A stretch of 64,000 bases of DNA from Mikania micrantha (GCA_009363875.1 CM018683.1:42182804-42246803); one strand, 5' to 3'; positions 45,591 through 58,189 are shown, numbered from the stretch's first letter. A program made the numbers and translations. The notes: generated from the letters alone by a model not told the origin.

Positions 45591-46689
45591 GCAATCATAG
45601 TTTCAAGCATATAGATTCAAACATCCACGTATAGTTTCATCATGAATTTCATAGCATAAGCATCAAGTCTCAAGTTTAAGTATATAGTTTCTAGCATAAG
45701 CATCAAGTCTCAAGTTCAAGCATTTAGTTTCTAGTATAAGCATCAAGTCTCATGTTTAAGTATATAGTTTCTCACATAAGTATCCAACATATACTTTCAA
45801 GCTTCCAGCTGGTAGTATAACTATCAAGTTTATAGTTTCTCAAAGCATACTAGTTTTCCAAGCATAAGCATCATTATAAGCATCATGTTTAAGTTTAAAA
45901 CATTAAATAACATTTCAATAGTTTATTAAAATGTTTAACATGCTTCTCAGTCCCGAAGTAAAAAAAAACAAATAAGTCTGAAAAGGGACAAATGAACTCA
46001 CCTTGTGTCCGTAGTGATTGACTAAGTGAAAGACAAGAATACACGCGCTCTTTGTTTGCACTTGTTATGATGTTCACGCTCCTGTATTAATTTCATAGTA
46101 TTGTAACTTATAAGTATGTGTTGTATTTATTCGTGTGCTTGTAAGTGTTGGTCCTAAAGTGAACTAACACTCGCGAGTCTTGTTCCTTATCCGGCCCATT
46201 TATTTCAAGTTATCATCTTTATATAAGACTTTTAAGCCTTTATGTAGTTTGCTTAAAACTTTTCATTACCTTATCACCAACAAAATGATATTCCATAAAT
46301 GTTTTTATCCTTTGTTTTGATCATTTCCAACGTTCATTCACGCGTTTGTCATTTAATTAAAATCCATTGGGCCGGATAACCTTTTGGACTAATGAATGTG
46401 TAATTGAGCCTAGTGTTTGTGCGTGTGTGGGCCGGATAATGTGTTAGACTGCCTGAAATCTTATGGGCCGAGAATTAATTGGGCCGGTTGGGCTAAGTGA
46501 AAAGGTTTTGGGTTGAGGCATTCCATATGGGCCTAGTTCAAGATGTTGGGCCGAAATCAGTGGGCAAATGGGATTTCTGACTTGGGCCGAGAATCATATG
46601 ATCATTACAGTTGTGTTGGGCCGACTAACACGCTTGGATGGAGAATAAAGGACATCGATGGGTTGTATAGGGTTTAGGATCTCACACAG

Positions 46690-47095
46690 CGAACCTTATG
46701 TCGAATATTGACTAGGTTCGGCTGAACCATGCCCCTAGCGAACCTAGGGTTTCGGTGTTAGTTAAGGTTCGCCAATGCTCAAGGGTTCGGCAGGAGTCCA
46801 GCGGTTCGTAGAAGGTTCGTTGGCCTATGGGTTCGCAGCCATGCAAAGGGTTCGGCCCATGGTTTGGTATGTGAAGGTTCGGCTGGCTGGAGTTGTTAAT
46901 AGGTTCGTAGCATGCCATAACAAGGTTCGGCCCCTTAAACAAAGGTTCGGGTCCTGGCAGGGGTTCGGCTAAGTCCATGATGGTTCGGTGGTAGATGGTG
47001 CCAATCAGGGTTCGTCGGTTAGGTTGTAGCAGCAAGGTTCGTGACTCATACAACATCAACACTGGTTCGGCCAACCCCATCCCCAACGAACCCTG
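46690..47095 (+). repeat. GGTTCG array in inner solo LTR
   Basis: About 16 copies of GGTTCGG, GGTTCGC or GGTTCGT at irregular spacing, with CGAACC copies at both ends. Long open frames here on both strands are by-products of the repeat. Confidence 0.85.
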
Positions 47096-47865
47096 TGTAT
47101 ACCCCATCTATACCACGATTGAATCCCTTGGTTTGAGCCTTCCCATGCTGTGATTACTTGTAGACTAGTCCTCGAGAGGTCGGGGGTTCAAGGGCTTGGA
47201 TCTACGGCCGGTGTTGAGGTGGTGGTCGAACAACAAGCATAAAAACCCTATTTTTCAGCCACTTTGTGGCTTATTACCTCTAAGATGGTCGGTTAAATCC
47301 TCATAACAGCTGTACTTCTGGGTAGAGGGAGCCAAGATCTTCGTTTAGGCTCCAAGAACACGCGATTTCATCAAGATTTGATGAAGTTATGGTGATTCAA
47401 AGTGTGGAAATCTAGAGAGAGAGGGGTGACGGGTGAAAGCATTTAGAGAGAGAGAAATGGTAGAAATGAATTGGTTGAAGTCATTTGATGTTTAAATACC
47501 CCGTGGGTATTCAGGTTCGTTTCAGTTGATCGATTCGTGTTTTCGTCGCGTTTCCGAATCGTAATGTGCATGTTTTGTAATATAAATAAAAGAATTTATT
47601 TTAAGATGTTTAGTATTTGATTTTTATTAGAAATCGTTTTAAATATTGTATACTTCAAATTATTTATCGAAACATATTATTTTACGCGTTTCGTTTATTG
47701 ATCCATGAATTTACGTATTTAAATTTAAAACAGTTACTTTTAATTCTAATTCTAATGAGTTTCAAAATTGTAAAACAGGAAATATTTTATTTCCTTACTT
47801 TTATGATCGTTCGTATCGTTTTCGTGTTCGTTTTCGTTTCGTCAGAACGCGTCACCACCGCACGT

Positions 47866-47997
47866 ATTCGTTCGAATCGTCATTCGAACGGACACGACGA
47901 TGGTTTGGCTTTCTAACTTTTGTTTTCTACTTTTCAGTCATTATTTCAGAACGTTAAACTCTCAGAATCATTCGTACAGATCGTCATCTATACGAAT
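47866..47997 (-). promoter_or_regulatory. paired dyads around CGTC, inner solo LTR
   Basis: 47869-47890 has perfect 9-bp arms CGTTCGAAT and ATTCGAACG around CGTC. 47970-47997 has arms ATTCGTACAGAT and ATCTATACGAAT around CGTC; 12 of 12 pair on minus with one G-U. Confidence 0.75.
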
Positions 47998-48304
47998 AAT
48001 TCGTCGGTTTAGCATTATGTAACCACAACCGTTATGGTTTTGTTTTGTTTAACCTCACATACGTTTATACACAATAGCATCCAATCAAGTATCTGTGTTT
48101 CAACACTGTGTTGTCTGACATGTTTCTGACTGTTAAACCCTAAGGTTTTAATCAGATTTTCAGACAATCGTATAATAGTTTCGTATCAAGTATAATGTAT
48201 CAATAGCATAAACATAGTTTCACGTAATGTGTACCTGAGTTACTGTACGAGTTACTATTGCGATCACTGTTCCGGCATGCGTCCGGCACTGATGTTACAC
48301 AGGG

Positions 48305-48810
48305 TTCTTGAGCAAAAGGGTTCGGTCAATTAGAGAGCATAGGTTCGGCTGCTGCAGGAATGGCTCGGCTGGAGTCCAAGGGTTCGGCAAAGGAAGCTTC
48401 GTGGTTCCTTGATTCAACAGCAAGGCTCGTTCAACTCCATGGGTTCGGCTCTGTGTTTAGTGACTAAAAGTTCGGTTGGTCACAGGTTAGTCAGCCATGG
48501 TTTTGAAATGGTTCATCCCTCCTTGGATGAAGGTTCGGTGTCCCTTAGGTGGGTTCGGCTAGGGTTGCTGTGCATGGAAGGTTCGTCAAGCATGCAGCAG
48601 GTTCGATTAGTAGCTGGGTTCGCCTGAAGGGTTCGGGGCATTCATGTTTGGCTGGAGTTGTTATGAGGTTTGGCTAGGTTATATGGAAAGGAAGGTTCGT
48701 CATCCATGGATAGGTTCGGCCAGGGTTCGCCCATGCAACTCGTGCATGGGTTCGGCATTAGAGCAGGTTCGCTGATGTTCTGGGCTGGTCGAGGTTCGGC
48801 TGGGACAGCT
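48305..48810 (+). repeat. GGTTCG array, part 2 (outer LTR)
   Basis: Continuation of the array at 44240-44401 after the inner LTR; about 18 GGTTCG cores plus GGCTCG and AGTTCG variants. Confidence 0.8.
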
Positions 48811-49595
48811 CCCACGCGGACCTGCAACTTGCATCACATTCCCATAGAACCCTACCTGTTGTTAACTTGTTTTCCTGGTCCGTGTTATTTGAACGAGAGT
48901 TATCGAGAGTGTTGGGTGTGCGTATAAAGGTCCTAACCGGTTGAGGGTGTGGATCGTACATAATGTCGAGAAAACCCTATTCTTTCGGATCTTTTAAACA
49001 TCATACCTCAGATTTTGCCGGACGAAACTCTAGATCAGTCGTACTTCTAGGTAGAGGAGGTCGAGAGCTACGCGTGGACACCAAGAACGCCCGATTTCGT
49101 CCACAAACGAGTGAGATATGAAGGATTGAAGGTTGGAAATGGTGATGAAGAGAGGAATCCGGAAATTTTGGTGTAGAGAGAGAGTGGAAGTTGGTGAAAT
49201 GAAATAAATGGCTTCATTTGTTGTTTATATACCCCGAGGGTATTCGGGTTCGTTTCGGCTGCTCGGTTTTCGTCTCCGTTGCGTTTCCGGATCGTAACGC
49301 GCGCGTTTTTGAAATTTAATCAGAAGAATTTATTTTCGAATGTTTTGAAAGGTGGTTATTTCTAGTAAATATTTTAAATATCATATTTCTTGAATTACTT
49401 ATCGAAATTTATTAAAATGCGCGTTTCGTTAGTTGTTCGCGTATTCTATGCTTTACGCGTTTTAATTAAGATAGTTTCCTTTTAATTTATTTCTGATGAG
49501 TTTCAAAATTGTAAAACAGAATATATTATATTTTCTTAAATTTATTATCGTTCATATCGTTTTCGTTTCGTCAAAAAATGTCACTTACGCGCGTT

Positions 49596-49726
49596 TTCGT
49601 ACAGAGCGCTAACTGTACGAACACGATCGTACGTTTCACTTTCTGATTTTGTTTTCTACTTTTCAGTCATCATTTCAGATCGTTAAACCTTCAGATTTAT
49701 TCGTACAGATCATCACCTATACGAAT
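49596..49726 (-). promoter_or_regulatory. paired dyads, outer solo LTR
   Basis: 49596-49621 has perfect 9-bp arms TTCGTACAG and CTGTACGAA around AGCGCTAA. 49699-49726 has arms ATTCGTACAGAT and ACCTATACGAAT around CATC; 12 of 12 pair on minus with two G-U. Confidence 0.72.
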
Positions 49727-50034
49727 TGTTCGTCGGTTTAGCATTCTGTAACAACAACTGTTATGGTTTTGTTCTGTTTATCCTCACATACGTTTAAACC
49801 TAATAGTATCAAATCAAACATGTATGTACTTGTTCAGTGTTGTCTGATGTGTTTCTGACTATTAAACCCATGAGGTTTAAGTCAGATTTCAGAACAATAG
49901 CACAATAATTTAGTGTTTAGCATCATGTGTCAATAGTATATACATAGTTCACGTAGTTTGTACTTGAGTTACTGTGAAATTTACTGTGCAACTTACTGTT
50001 CCGGTAACGATTCCGGCACAGATGTTACACACTT

Positions 50035-51086
50035 TGAGTCAGCAATGGAGCGTCAAAGGCATGAACATCGGAAGAATGATCATGATACGAGATTTACTGA
50101 TCCTGAGATTTGGAGCACATTTTGCCTTGAGAAACAAGCTTCAAATGTTTTTACACAAACAATATTTTTGGACCAGCAGCTGGAGATAGATGATGAAATA
50201 AACAATTGTGGTTCTGCAATGATTGAAAAAGTTATTTTCATATTTTTTTCTATTAAAGATTTGTTGCATCCTGCTGATTCATATTTTAAGGTATTACATT
50301 TCTTTATTTTTGTATACTTGTTGTGTCTTGTTGTATATGTTTTTTTTTGTGTATTTATGTGTATATTTTTTGTTGTGTCTTATATTTTGTGTCTTTATAA
50401 CCAGTTGTTTTTTATTGTTTATTATGTTGTATTGTGTTTTGTGTTATATGTAGGTTTCGTTTCGAATAGAAGATCTTACAATTTTCTGCAGTTGTGAGAG
50501 GTTTAAACAATTTGGATTGCTATGTAGACATATATACTATGTTCTTAGATTTTGTAAAATCACTGAGTTTCCAAAAAAATACGTGGTTAGGCGTTGGACA
50601 AGGGAAGCCGTACCAAATAGTTCCCTTCGATCGGTTATCATTCCTAATAAAGATAATACTGTTGACATCGAAGCTACTGTTCGTGAGATTATGTCTTCAA
50701 ACGAGTACGTTATAAATCGATTGGTTACGAACAAAGACGAATTGTCACTTTATAGAGATCATATTAAAAGTTACATGTCCAAGGCTGATGAGGTAGAAAT
50801 TGACACTCCTCGACCTAGCAGAAGGGGTAAATTTGCATCAATAACCGGAATGAGTGAACCACGTTATGCAAATGTTCGTGTACCTGTAAGAACAAGGACT
50901 AAAGGATGTGGTACAAACAAGCAGTTTAAGTCTGCTCGTGAGATAGCAATTAACATTTCAGAAGCAAAGAAGAAACTTAGGGGATGTGGATTTTGCAAAT
51001 CTGTTGGTCATAACCAGCGAACATTTCAATTATATATTAAAAGTATTGAAGACAAACAAGGATCAAGTATTTCAGTATCTAATTAG
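50035..51086 (+). pseudogene. MULE transposase (FAR1/MURA-like), 3' half
   Basis: Directly after the CACTT duplication the transposase frame resumes (ESAMERQRHEHRKND), continuing exactly from 41351. The exon runs to 50290, with an intron at 50291-50453 and the last exon at 50454-51086. The SWIM zinc finger is visible as CSCERFKQFGLLCRH. The C-terminal tail has a zinc-knuckle remnant CGFCKSVGHNQRTF whose final Cys is Phe. The stop is TAG at 51084-51086. The gene converges with the Ulp1-like gene on minus, 750 bp away. Confidence 0.88.
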
Positions 51087-51838
51087 AAAGTTTTTTAAAT
51101 ATGCATTTTGTATTTCATATTAGAATATCTATAAATTGGATTTAGAATGAAATTGAACATGTTTTACATTTGATATATAATGTTTAATGTTTAATGTTTA
51201 ATGTGTAATGTGTAATGTGCAATGTGTCATGTGTAATGTATAATGTGTAATGTATCATGTGTAATTTTTTACAATATGGAATGTGTAATTAGTAATGTAT
51301 AATGTGTAATGTGTCTTTTTATTTATAAGTTTAACTGTTTATCTTTTTTTTGTGTCTTTAATATTTTTGCCTTTGTTGATTATTTGTTAACTTTGATGTT
51401 TCTTTTAAGTATATTTTTTACTTATATCAAAGTCTTTTATGTTTAGCGTTTGTTGTGTCTTTTTGTGTGTTTTATTTTTTCAACATTATTGTGTATTTAA
51501 TGTTTCATCTTTATTGTGTCTTTAAGTGTTTCTATTATGTCTTTTATGTAAACCTGTATTACAACTTTCTTCTGTTTTTTTTGTTGTGTGTCTTTTTATA
51601 GTATTTTTATGTTGTGTCTTTATTATATTGTGTCTTTTTACATTGTGTCTTTCTTTATATTGTATTTAACCTTGAATATATTTACCATTCAAACAGAGTT
51701 AATCAAAATATATAATAAAAGATGCATACTGGACAATTACAAGCAGCATGTTTTAAAGAGTGCTAAAAAATATCAACAAACCACCATTGTTTAAATACAA
51801 CCAACCTACTTTATAATAAACATAACACATTCAATCTT
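51087..51838. other. convergent intergenic region of MULE
   Basis: 51180-51315 is a TTTAATGTGTAATGTG-type minisatellite; 51400-51650 is rich in TTGTGTCTTT. There is no gene. It separates the 3' ends of the transposase and Ulp1-like genes. Confidence 0.7.
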
Positions 51839-52599
51839 TCACCGATTCGAGCTTGTGCTGTCTTCTGAAGCAACTTTTTTACGTTAGCAGTTAGATCCAA
51901 ATAGGTCTTCATTTCACTTAAGACAACACTTTTTGCTTCGTTAACGTCATGAAGAAGAATCTTGGCAGCATACTTTCTTCTTAAGTCAACTAGCTGTCTT
52001 TTCTGGAGTTTATCTTCCTCAAATGCAAACTCGGCATCATATTATTTTTCATCATTGCCTTGGAATGTTTCCATATGTCTCATCAGAAACACCCCGCAAT
52101 CCACATGATTGTGTGAAGTTCTTCATGGCATTTTATATCTCACAATGTTTGACATTTTTACATTTTTTGCTTCTTTGTGTGAGATGGACTCCAGGTAGGT
52201 CACAAATGCATTTTCTGAAAAGAAGAACATTATTATTATTAAAATATTCATTTTTTATGATAGAAAGATCATCAAACTTACCAAGTGTTTTGGTCGACCA
52301 AGATACTTTGCATCATAGTCATCAAACGCACCATTGTCTATCAATATAACCTTAGGAAGGTTTTGTATCTTGAGGTTGAAGCACATGAGATAATAGTGCG
52401 CTGATTCAATAACCGGAAAAAGGACCAAACCGAATTGCTTCACATCATCCAAACATTCTTTTTCCAAAAATTCCTTAAAAAGTCTAGTGAACTGATCAAC
52501 TATAGCTTTGTTCCTCTTTTCATAGGTGTCCCGAAACTGTGCATAATAAAAAAATGTAAAAGTTAGTGCATTATTTTATATAATATATGTAATTTTTTT

Positions 52600-52925
52600 T
52601 GAATTGTGTAATGTGTAATGTGTATTGTGTGTTTGTGTATTGTGTATGTAATGCCTATAGTGTATTATGTGAGTGTTGTGTAATGTGTTTTTGTGTATTA
52701 TGTGTTATATAATGTTTTGTGTAGTGTGTAATGTGTAATGTGTATTTGTGTGTTATGTGTTGTCTGCAGTGTTTATCTTTTGTGTTTGTGTATTGTGTAA
52801 TGTGTACTGTGTAATGTGATTGCGTATTGTGTTTAATGTGTGTGTGTTTGTGTGTGTACTTGTTTAATGTGTAATGTGTAATGTGTATTGTGTAATATGT
52901 AATGTGTAATGTGTAATGTGTAATG
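52600..52925. repeat. TAATGTG minisatellite in Ulp1-like intron
   Basis: More than 20 short units of AATGTGTA / TTGTGTA type fill the intron between the exons at ~52942 and ~52536. Similar arrays lie in the introns at 53997-54085 and 55090-55215. Confidence 0.85.
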
Positions 52926-53996
52926 TAGTATAACTTACAATCATTGGAGAAGTGCAGAACCACCGATAAACTAATTCTCTTGATTTCCTTTTCTCTTCTA
53001 TATTCAACAGATGAGACCATGTGTTTATAACATCGACATGGACATCAAGATCAGGTCTCAATGTTTCCAGGATAACCTTTGGTGTTGCTAGGATATCACC
53101 AAGAATACAGATTTCTTTGCTGCAAAATAATTAATATATATTTGTTATAACACATTCAAAGAAAATAAATTTTAATAATTTAAAGGATTGTGTACAAGGA
53201 TTCTCCAGTTGCAGCAAATAGATAGTCTGCAACGTTGTTTTCAGCTGTCGTCCTTCGTTGTCCCATCACAACCTGTCTTTCTATGTAAGAGGAACATAAA
53301 AGTTCTCCAACATTCTTCTTTCTCTCTGGTCTTTTTTGCTTATTTTCTGGTTTAACGCTTGAAATTGGTTCTACAAGACAAACAATTTCCCTTTGAGGTG
53401 TTTGGAAATTTGTTTCTTCTGTTTGCAAAATCGGTAACTCAGTTATAATTTTGTTTAAATCAAACTCTTTGTCCTTCTCTTTCTTTTCTTTTGTTGCCTC
53501 TTCATTTACAATTTCCTTTTCAACATTCACCTTCTCAGCCTCCTTTTCAACATTTACTGTTTCTTTTGTTGTCTCTTCATTTACAGTTTCCTCAACACTT
53601 ACCTTCTGTGCTGTTTCTTCCACAGTTGTGTCTTTAACGGTTGTGTCTTTAACAAGCTCCTCACTTCCCACAGTATCTTTGACGGTTTTTTCATCATCAA
53701 CTTTCTTCTCAACAACAATTTCCCTTTCAACATTCACCTTCTTACTTGTGTTTTGCTCAACACTTACCTTCTCAGCTGTTTCTTCTTGAATTGTGTCTTT
53801 ACTCATTGTGTTTTTTACAATTGTGTCTTCCACAATTGTGTGATCCACCTTTGTTTCTTTTCCAATTTCTTCAACACTGGGTGTTTCCTGTTGGAGTATT
53901 TGAACTTCATTCTCTTTGTTTGCTTCATCTTTTGATGCTTTATCATTGTGTCCACATAACATATGCAAAAAAACAAAAGTAAACAATAGAAATCAA

Positions 53997-54085
53997 ATGT
54001 GTAATATGCAATGTGTAATGTGTACTATTTTTTTACTATTTTGTAATGTGTAATGTGCAATGTGTAATATGTAATGTGTAAGACG
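53997..54085. repeat. TAATGTG minisatellite, second intron
   Basis: AATGTGTAATGTGCAATG-type units fill part of the intron between ~54160 and ~53960. Confidence 0.8.
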
Positions 54086-55089
54086 TGTATTGTAACAACA
54101 TGTGCTGTGTAACATATTAATAAAATAATTTTTAATGAAAGAAAGATAATAAAACTTACCAGTTGTCGACGGTGTAAGTTCAATATCACATAACTTGAAG
54201 CTAGGTGCATCAGACAAATTCTTCATCTTTTTGATTTCATTTTCTTTTAATGAGGTTTTTTCCATCTGTGAATACTCCATCATTAATGATGGGGTTATTT
54301 CAATTGGTGTGCCTAATCCCAACTTATATGCATCTTTCTGACTTGGCGCTTCTTCATTTATGTGTAATGGGCTTAAAAACACATCTGCATCAGAAGCCAT
54401 TGAATCTTGTTTGGATGTGTATTTTTGTATCAGGGATGCCCATTCTTTCTTCATTTCTACAATCAATGAGCCTTCTGGAAAATCCTTTTCTGCCTCTTCT
54501 AACATCAAGACTATTTCTTTTGCTTGATCATCGAATAAATCTTAGTTTTTTCGTATCCTCTCCGCCCTCACATGTCATTATTTTTAATTGCTTATGATAT
54601 CAAAATGTATGTATTAAATAAATAAATTAAGAAATAAAATTTTCATACCTCTTGTGAATCTGTTTTTGAATCTGTTACAACACAATCACCTGGGACATCC
54701 TCAACAACTTTCTCAGCTTCATTAAGCTCCAAATTCTCAGCCAAATTTTCAGACTCCTAAACCATTTCTTCATCTTTATCAGTTTCTGTAGTGCATACTT
54801 CCTTTTTCTTTGGTACTTTTAACCTAAGTTTCAGGCTTTGTTTTGATTTTGTTTGTGACAATCTTGCCTTTTTCTAAACAGGAGTCACTTCTACTTCGTC
54901 TTCCTCATCAACTGTTTCTTTTTGACCAGAAATTGCAAGCCTCTCCTCATACTCTTGCAACTTGTTAAAGTCAATTTCCTGAAGCTTGTTAGGCTGTTTA
55001 CACCATTTTGCTTTGTTTTTCTCTTTCTGATAGATGTAGAGAACCTGTTTTCCACATAACAGATGCAAAAAAACAATAACACAAATCAA

Positions 55090-55215
55090 ATGTGTAATGT
55101 GTAATGTGTAATGTGTTATATTGTGTAAGTGTAATGTGTTATGTGTAATACGTAATGTGTAATGTGTAGTGTGAACTGTGTAGTGTGTAGTGTGTAGTAT
55201 GTAGTGTGTAACTGA
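55090..55215. repeat. TAATGTG minisatellite, third intron
   Basis: AATGTGTAATGTG and GTGTAGTGTGTAG units fill the intron between 55241 and 55044. Confidence 0.8.
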
Positions 55216-56095
55216 CCAAATATCAAGTATCAAATCTTACCACCAGTAGCAAAATAGGGCCATTGTAGAGGTCATCTTGTTTACTATTCCACGCCTCTCT
55301 GGTTGTTTTTAAACAAGCCATCATATAATCACACCAGTTTAAATTCCTTACATCTGTTGTTGTCTTTACAGATGTAAGGAATCTTTGATTAACAGTGTTG
55401 CTCATCATTGTTTCCCCTATTAATGAGAAAAAACAACCAAAAAGTTGAGCTTGAACATCCTACCTGCATCCTTCTTATCTTTTATGTATGCAACAAGATC
55501 ATTGACAGAAATTTTCTTCGGTAAGTCATTTCCAAACTGGCTCCTCCATTCATTGACAACCGGGTCATTTGCGTTTGGTCGTGTTTTAAACGAGTCCTTT
55601 GTCCCTCCATTTGGGAATTTGAATACTTCTTGTATCAAACTAGATGACAACTGGATTTCTCTCTCTCCATCATTAACTGAGTCCGTTTCTGGATTGTAGT
55701 TCTGTAGCAGGCAGTAAGCAAAAACGCTTGGAATTGCATGAAGTTGAAGGCACAAAATTTCTTGAAATCCCATTTCAGTCACTGCTTTTTTCTGGCTGGA
55801 GGAGAGATTTTCATTGAACATTGTTAGGTTAGAAATAGCACCTCTCACAATCAACCTTTTCTCGTCAAACGGAAAATGAACACTCTTCGGTTTCTTTTGC
55901 TTCTTTCTTTTCTTAGGACGCACTTGTGTTGTAGATACAGACTCTTGAACATATTGTGTTTTGTTTTCTTTGTTTTTGTTTGATTGAGTCTTCATGATAA
56001 AAGTACTTAAAGACTCTAACATCTCATAATCTTGATTAGCTGTAACAAAAAAGAAATAACAGTTAAAATACACATTACACAATAAGTAAACACAT

Positions 56096-56676
56096 TACAC
56101 ATTAAAGATTACACATTACACAATAGACATAGTACAAGTCAGACTCGATAATATTAAACCCAACGAAACAACTTCAACATAAAATTTTACACACCAAAAC
56201 ATGACACATTACACATACAATGTACACTACACAAACAACATCCTATGTGACAAAAATTATAACAACACAGAGCCATTCAAATACCCTAAACATTACAGAC
56301 AACACATCAATTATTACACAATTGATAAATCACTTACAAAGGGAGGAGAATTTAGCCTCATATAAGACACAATACACATTACACAATGGACATAGTAAAT
56401 TTCAAACTCCATAATATCACAGACACAACGAAACAAGCTCAACATCAAATTTTACACACCAAAACATGACACATTACACATACAATGTATACTACATAAA
56501 CAACATCCTATGTGACAAAAATTATAACAACACAGAGCCATTCAAATACCCTAAATATTACAGACGACACATCAATTATTACACAATTGATAAATCATTT
56601 ACAAAGGGAGGAGAATTCAGCCTCATATAAGACACAATACACATTAGACAATAGACATAGTACATTTCAAACTCCA
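56096..56676. repeat. ~265-bp tandem array, MULE subterminal
   Basis: CAATAGACATAGTAC-type landmarks at 56121, 56384 and 56649 set periods of 263 and 265 bp. Each unit carries CAACGAAACAASYTCAACAT, ACACATACAATGTAYACTAC, TACACAATTGATAAATCA and GGGAGGAGAATT. The array lies just upstream of the Ulp1-like gene and is cut at 56676 by a solo LTR; it resumes at 63694 with the phase preserved (264 bp after removing the insert). Confidence 0.92.
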
Positions 56677-57239
56677 TGTAACACCCCGACCGATGGCGGA
56701 AACGTCGGGATGCCACAAGGGATGTGTAGATTGTTCATAAGCTCGTAGGCATCTATATAAATCATCACATATCAATTTAATCAACCAAAGTAATTACACA
56801 AAAATCATGTTCATCATGATATAGTTACATAAATTTACACAAAAGATTAGCTAAATTAACTAAACACTAGTCTTCAGTAATCCAGTTAATTTACCTAAGT
56901 CCAAGACCCTAAGTGATGATGTCCAAAATGTGAGACCATCCTTCTCAACCTACTTTTCTTCATTCCCTGAAACATGTAGAAAATCAAGTGTCAACTACGA
57001 AGTAGTTGGTGAGTTATCATAAGTTTTTATGTTTCAAAAATGTTTACAAGTGTTTGTAAAGGTTTATAATTTTCCAGAAAAATACACATGTGCACCTGCG
57101 AGGTAATCCATCACTGCCAACACACAAACACAAACACAACAATCACATAATTAAAATAATCACAAATAATCATCCACATATATTCAACCAATCTCAACCG
57201 AACACATCAAGTCAATAATCAACATTCACCATAATCATA

Positions 57240-57480
57240 TCAATATAAGTTATCGCGGAGGACCTCAGTCAACTCAATCAACGACGGAATCATTGCGGAG
57301 GACCTCAGTCAACTCAACCAATGATATTCCTAAATAGTATAAGTGTCAATACATGCACTGCGGAGGACCGCAGTCAACTCAACCAACAGTGGAATCATTG
57401 AGGAGGACCGAAATCAACTCACCAACAGTAACTCAATCATTGCGGAGGACCTAAGTCAACTCAACCAACAATGACTCACG
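57240..57480. repeat. GCGGAGGACC tandem array, outer LTR
   Basis: Five units contain TTGCGGAGGACCTCAGTCAA, CTCAACCAACARTG and a variable linker. Confidence 0.85.
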
Positions 57481-58189
57481 GAGTAATAATAATCCATATC
57501 AATCCATAATCAATAATAATTCAATAATATGAATATCATATTGATAATCCAGGTGTAACACCCCGACCGATGGCGGAAACGTCGGGATGCCACGAGGGAT
57601 GTGTAGATTGTTCAAAAGCTCGTGGGCATCTAAATTAAATCATCACATATCAATCAAACCAATTTAATGTTTACACAAAAATCATGTTCATCATGAATTA
57701 AATACATCAAATACACAAAAGATTTAGCTAAACTAACTAAACTCTAATCGCCAGAAATTTAGTTAATTAGCTAAGTCCAAGAATCCTATGTGATGATGTC
57801 CAAAATAGAAGAGATCATCCTCTTCATCCTACTTGTCCCCATCACCTGAAACATGTAAGAAAATCAAGTGTCAACTACGAAGTAGTTGGTGAGTAATCAT
57901 AAGTTTTTATACTTAAAAGTGTTTTTATGAAATGATTTTAAAAGTTTATGTTTGAAAAATGGTTTTATAAAAAGTTTAGAAAAATGAGTATAAAAACTTA
58001 TAGTTTATCTGAGAAATTCCACAATAGTACCTGTAGGAGATAATCCAACACATCCACCAATTCAACAATCAAACATTCAATCAAACACATAATCACATAT
58101 CAGTTAAGTCATAGTCAATCTTAGGTAATCATAGACAATAATAGAAAATCAAACACATCACCAATCAACCAATCTCAACAACAATATTT

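Larger units (their letters stand above)
44407..48299 (-). mobile_element. inner solo LTR, 3893 bp, TSD CAGGG
   Basis: The element begins TGTCACACCCCGAGCCGG (44407) and ends GCACTGATGTTACA (48299). CAGGG is duplicated at 44402-44406 and 48300-48304. It sits inside the GGTTCG array of a related LTR in the same orientation. Module order matches the outer copy: GATATCGTGAGTGATAATCG, TATATATAGGGCATACCC (44912), a tandem array, GTTTCTAGCATAAGCAT repeats (45620-45860), GGGCCG-rich DNA, a GGTTCG array, AGAGAGAGA, GGTATTCAGGTTCG, paired dyads and CTCACATACGTTTATAC. No coding capacity. Confidence 0.92.
41352..50029 (-). mobile_element. outer solo LTR in MULE transposase, TSD CACTT
   Basis: The element begins TGTCACACCCC (41352) and ends GATGTTACA (50029). 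CACTT is duplicated at 41347-41351 and 50030-50034. Excluding the inner LTR and its extra TSD it is 4780 bp, very long for an LTR. No gag or pol is inside. On minus, GTATATAAAC (about 49223-49232) is a TATA candidate and a CT-rich tract follows, so minus is the likely sense. The left side has GATATCGTGAGTGATAATCG, two copies of the TATATATAGGGCATA module (41868 and 42107), a ~75-bp tandem array, and a TAAGCATCGAG-type array at 43200-43370. Confidence 0.9.
51839..56039 (-). pseudogene. Ulp1-like C48 cysteine protease gene of MULE
   Basis: Exons on minus, about: 56039-55464, 55416-55241, 55044-54649, ~54570-54160, ~53960-53200, ~53120-52942, ~52536-52281, ~52215-51839. The C-terminal part is a C48 (Ulp1/SENP-type) peptidase. 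It has His in ESAHYYLMCFN, Asp in VILIDNGAFDD, and Cys in DCGVFLMRHMETF (Cys codon at 52096-52098). The middle exon is a low-complexity Lys/Glu/Val region with repeated KVNVEKE and VKDTTV. Breaks are in-frame stops at 54874 (TAG), 54757 (TAG), 54542 (TAA) and 52042 (TAA, after the Cys); the natural stop is TGA at 51839. Ulp-like genes are known cargo of plant Kaonashi-type MULEs. The catalytic triad survives, but the stops make a full-length product unlikely. Confidence 0.85.

Noticed and set aside
46712..47107. 131-residue open frame on minus (and others in GGTTCG arrays)
   Set aside because: It exists because the GGTTCG repeat avoids stops; no domain, no homologous frame in the other arrays, and both strands are open.
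46690..48810. GGTTCG cores as tRNA T-loops or Pol III B boxes
   Set aside because: No cloverleaf or A box could be placed; the bases after GGTTCG do not follow the B-box consensus.
41352..50029. Full retrotransposon with two LTRs
   Set aside because: No gag, protease, RT or integrase frame inside; the two TG...CA blocks are nested, each with its own TSD, rather than flanking an interior.
53451..53789. Ser/Phe/Val-rich open frame on plus
   Set aside because: It is the antisense shadow of the Lys/Glu/Val repeat exon of the Ulp1-like gene.
52600..56400. TAATGTG and ACACATTACAC arrays as CRISPR-like or telomeric repeats
   Set aside because: Units are short, degenerate and without unique spacers, and do not match TTTAGGG telomere repeats.
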